Source: Planctomycetota bacterium
GTDB lineage: Bacteria > Planctomycetota > B15-G4
DNA: 64,000 nucleotides
Reading direction: 5' to 3'
Assembly (NCBI GenBank): GCA_003644265.1
Contig: QNBX01000001.1
Coordinates: forward strand, 17,828 to 81,827
Shown: in pieces, positions 59,025 through 64,000 of the stretch
How the letters are laid out: every line of letters starts with the position of its first letter
How positions within the stretch are numbered: the stretch's first letter is position 1
The notes under the pieces: generated by a model
Database searches by the model: none
Seen by the model: only the letters and a program-made list of their open reading frames with translations
Told to the model about the DNA's origin: nothing
Program-made: the position numbers and the translations under genes

Positions 59025-60488
59025 TCAGCGCAGCGCGGCCATGAGCGCTTCGATGGCGTCGGGGTCGCTGGGGATTCCTGCGGAGAGCTTCACGATGCCA
59101 GCGCTGGTCATGAGGTAGTCGTCTTCGATGCGGACTCCGAGTTCCTCATCGGCCAGATACAGCCCGGGCTCGATGGTGAACAGCGTGTTTTCCACGATCG
59201 GGACCTGGATGCTGCCGTGTGCGCTCAGGTCGCTCACGTCATGCACGTCCAGCCCGATCCAGTGGCCCACCGAGTGCTTGAAGTGCTGGCGCAGGCCCGC
59301 CTCGGTGAAGACATCGGCGGCGGCCTGGTGCAGTTCGGACATGGTCACGCCCGGTACAGCGATGGCCTCGGCGGCGCGTTGGGCCTCCAGCACCAGCTCG
59401 TAGATCTCGCGCTGCCGCGGGGAGAAGCGCCCGCTGAGCGGGATGGTGCGGGTGACATCGGCGCAGTAGCCGCGGTATTCGGCGCCCACGTCCATGAGCA
59501 GCAGCTCGCCGGGGCGGGAGCGCCGGCGGTTGGCCTGGTAGTGCAGCGCCGTCGTGCTGGGGCCCGTGCCGCAGATCGACGGGAACCCGGGGCGTTCGCT
59601 GCCCAGGCGCAGGTACGTGCCGTCAATGGCGGCCTGGGCCTGGTACTCCCACATGCCCTCGCGCGCCACGCTGTAGGCCTGGTGCAGGGCGGCCACGGTG
59701 ATGTCGATGGCGTTGGTGAGGCAATCGATCTCGTAGCTCGACTTCACCAGCCGCGAGGCGCTGAGCGCGGCGCGCAGGGCGCCGCTGTCATCGACGTGCA
59801 GGCCGCTGGTCGTGGGGGCCGCGTCGGGGTCGAGCAGATACAGCGTGCCGCCGCCCAGGGCGGACAGGGCCGCGCCCCAGGTGTTGCCGTCCTCGCCGCT
59901 GGGCAGGGGCGCCGTACGTGCAAAACCGGTGGCCCGTTCGGCCTCGGCTCCGGGGGCGGGCCGGCTCCCGTTCCAGATCTCCCAGCGCGCGCTGTAGGGC
60001 GGCAGCCAGAGCAGCTCGTCGCTGCGCTGCCCGTGCTCGTCGATCACGATGGCCAGGGCGATGTCGGCCACCGCCAGGTTCGAGAGGTACCAGACGTCGT
60101 CCTGTTGATAGAAGCGCTGCTCGACCGCCTCGGCGCCGCGCAGGAAGATCACACCGGGGCCGGGCAGGCGCTGAGCCAGGGCCGCTCGACGCTGGTCGCA
60201 TTCGGCCACCGGGTCGCCGCGCGGCGCAGAGGGCAGCGGGCCCACCACCTGTGCTTGGTGGTCCCACTTCAGATCGCCGGCGGCCACGCGGGTGGGCAGC
60301 CCGCAGGCGCTCAGCGTGATCAGGCACGCCAGCAGCAGCGCAGGCAGGCCGGCTCGCAGCCTCGTGTGCAGTCGTTCGGGCTCGTGCGCCCGCTCGCCCG
60401 CGCGCCGGCGACGGAGTGCGTCGGTGTGGGGCCGAGCGTTGTGCCCGGCCTTGTTGAGCACACGCTGTGAGGTCTCATGGGTCGCCAC
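59025..60488 (-). CDS. M24 family aminopeptidase (Xaa-Pro type), lipoprotein
   Basis: This pita-bread-fold metallopeptidase has 487 residues. GTG 60488 has GGAG seven bases upstream and overlaps yraN by 14 bp. A long N-region leads to a lipoprotein signal (LLLACLITLSAC, Cys62), so it should act outside the cytoplasm, unlike cytosolic PepP. The PepP-type N-terminal domain is followed by the catalytic domain with all five metal ligands: LLMDVGAEYRGYCADVTRT (two Asp), FKHSVGHWIGLDVHD (His), FTIEPGLYLADE (Glu) and GVRIEDDYLMT (Glu). Confidence 0.9.
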   Translation of the reverse strand: MATHETSQRVLNKAGHNARPHTDALRRRRAGERAHEPERLHTRLRAGLPALLLACLITLSACGLPTRVAAGDLKWDHQAQVVGPLPSAPRGDPVAECDQRRAALAQRLPGPGVIFLRGAEAVEQRFYQQDDVWYLSNLAVADIALAIVIDEHGQRSDELLWLPPYSARWEIWNGSRPAPGAEAERATGFARTAPLPSGEDGNTWGAALSALGGGTLYLLDPDAAPTTSGLHVDDSGALRAALSASRLVKSSYEIDCLTNAIDITVAALHQAYSVAREGMWEYQAQAAIDGTYLRLGSERPGFPSICGTGPSTTALHYQANRRRSRPGELLLMDVGAEYRGYCADVTRTIPLSGRFSPRQREIYELVLEAQRAAEAIAVPGVTMSELHQAAADVFTEAGLRQHFKHSVGHWIGLDVHDVSDLSAHGSIQVPIVENTLFTIEPGLYLADEELGVRIEDDYLMTSAGIVKLSAGIPSDPDAIEALMAALR

Positions 60489-60861
60489 GGTGATACTCCG
60501 GCAGGTGGGCAAACGGATCCTCGATGATCTCGGTGGCCACGGGGCGGCCCTGGCCGTCCAGGCCCACAGCCACCACCACGAAGCGCCAGTCCTGGCGGCT
60601 GTCGTGTCGCGCCAGCCAGGCCCGGGCGCCGCGCATGAGGTGTCGCAGCTTGCGCCCGTCGATGCTGGCGGAGGGTTCGACGCTGCCGGGGCCGCGCGCG
60701 CGAACCTCCACGAACACCAAGCTCTCGTCGTCGCGGCAGACCACGTCGAGCTCAGCGCCGGTGACGCGGAAGTTGGTCTCAATGACACGGAACCCCGCTG
60801 CAGTCAGCGCGTCCTGCGCGGCGGCCTCGGCCGCGCGACCCCGGTCGTGAGAGCGGCTCAA
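60475..60861 (-). CDS. yraN: YraN family endonuclease-fold protein (UPF0102)
   Basis: This is a 128-residue protein of the restriction-endonuclease-like YraN family, of uncertain function and linked to recombination or repair by fold. Marks are SHDRGRAAEAAAQDALTAAG, GAELDVVCRDDESLVFVEVR and IDGRKLRHLMRGARAWL. No ATG or GTG precedes the conserved start; TTG 60861 (LSRSHDRGR) fits the family length. It lies just after yajC on the same strand and overlaps the M24 peptidase gene. Confidence 0.88.
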   Translation of the reverse strand: MSRSHDRGRAAEAAAQDALTAAGFRVIETNFRVTGAELDVVCRDDESLVFVEVRARGPGSVEPSASIDGRKLRHLMRGARAWLARHDSRQDWRFVVVAVGLDGQGRPVATEIIEDPFAHLPEYHRGDP

Positions 60862-60869
60862 CTCGACGC

Positions 60870-61208
60870 TCAGCCCTTGGCCTCGTCGCCCTTGTCGAGC
60901 ACCGAGGAGATGGCGGAGCGCAGCACCTTCACGCGCGTGGGACCGTCGTCGAACTTGAGCACGACATCGCTCTCGCCCAGGGCCGCCACGGTGGCGAACA
61001 TGCCGCCGCTGGTGAGCACGCGATCGTTCTTCTTGAGCGCGTCGATCATGGCCTCCTTTTTCTTCTTGGCCTTGCGCTCGGGCAGGATGGCCACGAACCA
61101 GAAGATGGCCAGGATGCCGGCCATGATCACGAACATGTTGGGGCCAGCGGAGGTCTCGTCCCCCTCCGCGAGGGCGAGGCACAGCGATTGGGCAAGGAGT
61201 ACGGACAT
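60870..61208 (-). CDS. yajC: Preprotein translocase subunit YajC
   Basis: YajC is a small inner-membrane protein that associates with SecDF-YidC. It has 112 residues from ATG 61208. One TM helix (FVIMAGILAIFWFVAILPER) is followed by the basic KAKKKKEAMIDALKKNDRVL and the conserved cytosolic domain TSGGMFATVAALGESDVVLK. An upstream in-frame ATG (61250) would add 14 unlike-family residues. No secD follows here. It is divergent from mnmA by 97 bp, with a TATCAT at 61264-61259 as a possible -10. Confidence 0.93.
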   Translation of the reverse strand: MSVLLAQSLCLALAEGDETSAGPNMFVIMAGILAIFWFVAILPERKAKKKKEAMIDALKKNDRVLTSGGMFATVAALGESDVVLKFDDGPTRVKVLRSAISSVLDKGDEAKG

Positions 61209-61305
61209 GGCGCTCGGGTCAGGTGAGGTGGGCGCGCCGCCGAGCGGCACGATCGGGCATGATAGGGACTCGACCCGAACGTCACCACGCCCCTCCGACG
61301 CCGCC

Positions 61306-62427
61306 GTGCCCGCTCTCGCCCAGGACAGCCGCTCGCACTCCGCTCAGCCCCCCCGGCGTCGCCATCTGGTGGCCCTCAGCGGCGGCGTGGACTCGGCAGT
61401 GGCGGCGGGCCTGTTGGCCGAGGCCGGGGAGCTGCTGGTGGCGGTCTTCATGCGCAACGGCGTCTCGGGCCACGGCGCCGCCAAGAGCTGCTGCTCGCTG
61501 TCCGACGCCCGTGACGCCCGGGCGGCCGCCGAGCGCCTGGGGCTGCCCTTCTACGCGCTCGACCTGGAGCGCCCCTTCTCGCGGCTGATCGACGCCTTCG
61601 CCGAGGACTACGCCGCGGGGCTGACGCCCAACCCGTGCGTACTCTGCAACAACGAGCTCAAGTTCGGCGAGCTCATGCAGCTGGCGGACGAGCTGGGCTG
61701 CCACGACGTGATCACCGGCCACTACGCCCGGCTCGACGAGGGGCAGCTGCGCCGGGCTGTCGATCCGCACAAGGACCAGAGCTACTTGCTGCACGGCCTG
61801 ACGCCTGCGCAGCGCGCGCGGGCTCGCTTCCCCCTGGGGCGGCTCACCAAGACCGAGGTGCGCGGCCACGCCCGACGCCTGGGCTTGGCCCTGGCCGACA
61901 AGCCGGACTCAGCCGACATCTGCTTCGTACCGGGGGGCGACTACCGCGCCGTGGTGCGCGAGCGGCTCGGACACCTGGGCAGGGCCGGGGTGCTGGTGGA
62001 CGAGCGCGGCGCCGAGCTGACTCAGCACGCGGGCGTGGGCGGATTCACCGTGGGGCAGCGTCGTGGACTGGGCGTGGCGCTCGGGCAGCCGGCTTACGTG
62101 CACGCCATTGATCCCGAGAGCGGCCGCGTCAGCGTGGGGCCGAGCGAGGCCCTGGAGTGCAAGAGCTGCCGCGTCACCGGGCTCTGCTGGCATGAACAGC
62201 CCAGCGACGGCGAGCGCCTGTACGTCCAGCTGCGCCACCAGCACCAGCCCCAGGCCTGTCGCATCGTGAGCGAGGGGCCCGCCGCGCTGCGGCTGGACTT
62301 TGAGCGACCCAGCCGCGACGTGACGCCGGGGCAGTACGCCGTCTTCTACCGCGCAGACTTGGTGCTGGGCGGCGGCCGCATCGCGCGCGAGCGCCCGCCG
62401 GGCTCGCGACCTGAGGAGCAGCCATGA
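61306..62427 (+). CDS. mnmA: tRNA-specific 2-thiouridylase MnmA
   Basis: MnmA thiolates U34 of Lys, Glu and Gln tRNAs. It has 373 residues. GTG 61306 is the best start; no ATG is in frame near the PP-loop. The PP-loop is ALSGGVDSAVAAGLLAEAG. The catalytic cysteines lie in LTPNPCVLCNNELKFGELM and DSADICFVPGGDYRAV. TVGQRRGLGVALGQPAYVHA and the C-terminal beta-barrel (GQYAVFYRADLVLGGGRI) are canonical. It overlaps the next gene by four bases. Confidence 0.95.
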   Translation: MPALAQDSRSHSAQPPRRRHLVALSGGVDSAVAAGLLAEAGELLVAVFMRNGVSGHGAAKSCCSLSDARDARAAAERLGLPFYALDLERPFSRLIDAFAEDYAAGLTPNPCVLCNNELKFGELMQLADELGCHDVITGHYARLDEGQLRRAVDPHKDQSYLLHGLTPAQRARARFPLGRLTKTEVRGHARRLGLALADKPDSADICFVPGGDYRAVVRERLGHLGRAGVLVDERGAELTQHAGVGGFTVGQRRGLGVALGQPAYVHAIDPESGRVSVGPSEALECKSCRVTGLCWHEQPSDGERLYVQLRHQHQPQACRIVSEGPAALRLDFERPSRDVTPGQYAVFYRADLVLGGGRIARERPPGSRPEEQP

Positions 62428-62786
62428 AGCCTGCCAAGCCGGGAGAGACCGAAGCCGGGCGTGTCCGCTTCTGCGCGGCCTGCGGAGAGGCGGTGGCCTT
62501 TGACCGACGCTCATGCCCGTCGTGCGGTCACCACGAGCCCCTGGCCCGCGCCATGCAGGCCGGCCCGCTGCAGCCCTGTCCGCTGTGTGGCAGGCCGGTG
62601 CCGGGCGAGCTGATTTTCTGTCCTGAGTGTGGTCATGAGCGCGGCCTGGCCTCCGAGCCGGCCCTGCTCCAGGACGCTGAACGTCACGGCCCCGCGGACG
62701 TGCGCTGGCTGAGCGCGCTGGTGCTGGGCCTGACGCTGGCGGGGCCTGTGGCTCTGGCCGCGGCCGCCGCCTACATGCTGCTCTGA
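62424..62786 (+). CDS. Double zinc-ribbon tail-anchored membrane protein
   Basis: This is a 120-residue protein of unknown function. Two zinc ribbons are evident (C17/C20 with C31/C34, and C52/C55 with C66/C69), followed by one C-terminal TM helix (about 97-119), so the ribbons should face the cytoplasm. It overlaps mnmA (ATGA) and is probably co-transcribed. It converges with and overlaps the next minus-strand gene by 16 bp. Similar small zinc-ribbon/TM proteins are common in planctomycetes. Confidence 0.8.
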   Translation: MKPAKPGETEAGRVRFCAACGEAVAFDRRSCPSCGHHEPLARAMQAGPLQPCPLCGRPVPGELIFCPECGHERGLASEPALLQDAERHGPADVRWLSALVLGLTLAGPVALAAAAAYMLL

Positions 62787-63238
62787 GTGGGCGCGGCGCC
62801 CTCGGACCCCGGCCCCGCGGCGGCGATGGCGTCCTGGATCAAGCCGAAGCGCGGGTTGTTGCGCAGGCCCGCCAGGTCGGCGTCGGCCTCCATGTGGGCA
62901 AAGTCCCGATAGCCCTGGTCGATGGCGGCCAGCAGCTCGGCGCAGGCGCCGTCGAGGTCGCCGGTGAGCGTGAGCGAGCAGGCCAGGTTGTAGCGGAACA
63001 CAGGCTCGTGGGGCTGGGCGGCCACCAGGCGGCGGTCCACCTCCAGGCCCTGCCGGTGACGCCCCAGGCGCGAGTAGGCCTGCCCCAGGGCCACCAGCGC
63101 TCGCAGGTCGTCGGGCCGCTGAGCGCAGACGAGCTCCAGCACGCCGACGTCAAAATCCAGGTTGGCGCGCCGCAGCCGCCACGCAAGGCGGCGCTGACCG
63201 CTGGCGTCGGGTGTGGATCGGGTCGTCATGCAGGCCAT
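62771..63238 (-). CDS. Small TPR protein
   Basis: This is a 155-residue cytoplasmic protein with two or three TPR-like units (RPDDLRALVALGQAYSRLGR, HEPVFRYNLACSLTLTGDLD). It ends with a TPR-terminal motif (AAIDQGYRDFAHMEADADLA, then GLRNNPRF) seen at the end of many bacterial TPR arrays. Function is unknown. Starts at 63238 (MACMTTRST) or 63229 are possible. Its 3' end overlaps the convergent zinc-ribbon gene. Confidence 0.75.
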   Translation of the reverse strand: MACMTTRSTPDASGQRRLAWRLRRANLDFDVGVLELVCAQRPDDLRALVALGQAYSRLGRHRQGLEVDRRLVAAQPHEPVFRYNLACSLTLTGDLDGACAELLAAIDQGYRDFAHMEADADLAGLRNNPRFGLIQDAIAAAGPGSEGAAPTQSSM

Positions 63239-63400
63239 CCGATGTACGTCAAGATAGGGAGTGGAGGTCCCGTCGCGTTACAGTCGCCGGCGGTGGGGCC
63301 TCCGAGGCATGGCCCGTCCGCTCAGCAATGGAGAACCGTAGAGTCTACCAGTCAGAGGCGGCGCCGTGCACCGCCCTCCGGCAGACCCAGGATCCCGACG

Positions 63401-64000
63401 ATGAAGATCTACTTCTGCGACGGTTGCAATGAGTCCATTCCGCTGGCGGATATCCAGTCGGGCGTGGTCACCACCATCAAGGGCAAGCTGTTCTGCCGGA
63501 TCTGTATCCCGGCTGGTGCCCTGGCCGGACCCACGGCATCGACACGGACACCCAGGCCGCGCGCGGCCCGGGGGCATCCGCTGCTGATGTTGCTGGTGCT
63601 GCTGTTGCTGGTCTGGACCGCGTGGCGCGACCAGGAACTCCTGGGGCTGAGCCAGAGCTCGTCGGGGGAGCTCGCGGAGCCCAGCGTCGATCCGAACGAA
63701 GAGGCGCGGCGCCGGCTCATGTTGCTCGAGTCGGAGCTGTACGCCCTGTCTCAGCAGATCGAGATCCAGTCCCTCGAGTTGGCCGGCGTGTCGGCGGCCT
63801 TTGAAGCGCAACGCGCCGAGGATGCCGACCGCGACAAGGCCCTTGGCGCTCAGGGTGACGAGCTGGCGCGGTTGGCCGTGGCGCAGCAGGTGGCGGGGCA
63901 GCTCGTGGAGCGTGTGCAGATCAACGCCAACTCGGCGGCCACGCTGGAGCTGCGCGTGGATGCCCTCAGCCAGGCGGTCGCGGCGCACGAAGCCGATCTC
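63401..64000 (+). CDS. Zinc-finger/TM/coiled-coil protein, 3' end beyond window
   Basis: An open frame of exactly 200 codons runs from ATG 63401 off the end of the window. The N-terminus MKIYFCDGCNESIPLADIQS with a later FCRIC gives C6/C9 and C32/C35, a treble-clef-like zinc finger. A TM helix (about 60-74, HPLLMLLVLLLLVWTAW) is followed by a long heptad-rich helical region (RLMLLESELYALSQQIEIQS) likely to be a coiled coil. The finger would be cytoplasmic and the coiled coil periplasmic. The function cannot be told from this part. ATG 63401 has only a weak AGG upstream. Confidence 0.75.
   Translation, partial: MKIYFCDGCNESIPLADIQSGVVTTIKGKLFCRICIPAGALAGPTASTRTPRPRAARGHPLLMLLVLLLLVWTAWRDQELLGLSQSSSGELAEPSVDPNEEARRRLMLLESELYALSQQIEIQSLELAGVSAAFEAQRAEDADRDKALGAQGDELARLAVAQQVAGQLVERVQINANSAATLELRVDALSQAVAAHEADL

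Overview
The window is about 64 kb of GC-rich bacterial chromosome (roughly 70% G+C by eye), gene-dense and dominated by core genes. I infer a member of the Planctomycetota or a close PVC relative. The reasons are a division/cell-wall (dcw) cluster that keeps the peptidoglycan genes but has no ftsQ, ftsA or ftsZ; an atypical EF-G; no L30 gene in the spc operon; many secreted or lipoprotein enzymes, including a sulfatase-fold protein; and several small zinc-ribbon/membrane proteins. This is inference from gene content, not a phylogeny. No rRNA, mobile element, CRISPR array or prophage was seen.

Region 1 (1-16742, + strand): the end of rpsG, then fusA, then after a gap with a good promoter a near-complete S10-spc-alpha supercluster: rpsJ, rplC, rplD, rplW, rplB, rpsS, rplV, rpsC, rplP, rpmC, rpsQ, rplN, rplX, rplE, rpsN, rpsH, rplF, rplR, rpsE, rplO, secY, infA, rpmJ, rpsM, rpsK, rpsD, rpoA, rplQ. 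L30 (rpmD), adk and map are missing from their usual places. Many neighbours overlap by ATGA or GTGA, which suggests translational coupling. EF-G, L2, S5 and the RpoA C-terminal domain each carry unusual features.

Region 2 (16748-22043): an unknown lipoprotein, dnaE on the minus strand, and a zinc-ribbon protein with a Pro-Asp-Ala repeat.

Region 3 (22044-35250, +): a dcw cluster mraZ-rsmH-ftsL-ftsI-murE-murF-mraY-ftsW-(LysM protein)-murG-murC-murB, preceded by TGGGN repeats that resemble MraZ operators. murD and ddl are not here. MurE carries the DNPR motif of meso-diaminopimelate ligases.

Region 4 (35251-47742): a class II ribonucleotide reductase split into two overlapping genes, then a minus-strand run (rhomboid protease, methyltransferase, DedA-type membrane protein, recJ). 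Divergent selA follows, then a minus-strand VWA/HEAT protein, folD (with its cyclohydrolase lysine replaced) and a TPR protein, and then tRNA-Sec (selC) with a small secreted-peptide-like ORF.

Region 5 (47784-58999): a surface-polysaccharide locus. On the minus strand an O-antigen-ligase/TPR fusion, a GT-C glycosyltransferase/TPR fusion and a Thr-nucleophile sulfatase-fold lipoprotein form one coupled operon. Its leader holds a sigma-54-like promoter and an intrinsic terminator. A divergent lipoprotein with an HEAQH motif and a polyprenyl-phosphate sugar transferase lie beside it.

Region 6 (59025-64000): minus-strand yajC-yraN-M24 peptidase, divergent mnmA with a zinc-ribbon membrane protein, a small TPR protein, and the start of a zinc-finger/TM/coiled-coil protein cut by the window end.

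The window is mostly housekeeping. The strongest candidates for something undescribed are the regulated polysaccharide operon with its HEAQH lipoprotein, the LysM gene inside a dcw cluster lacking ftsZ, and the EF-G lacking canonical decoding-centre contacts.
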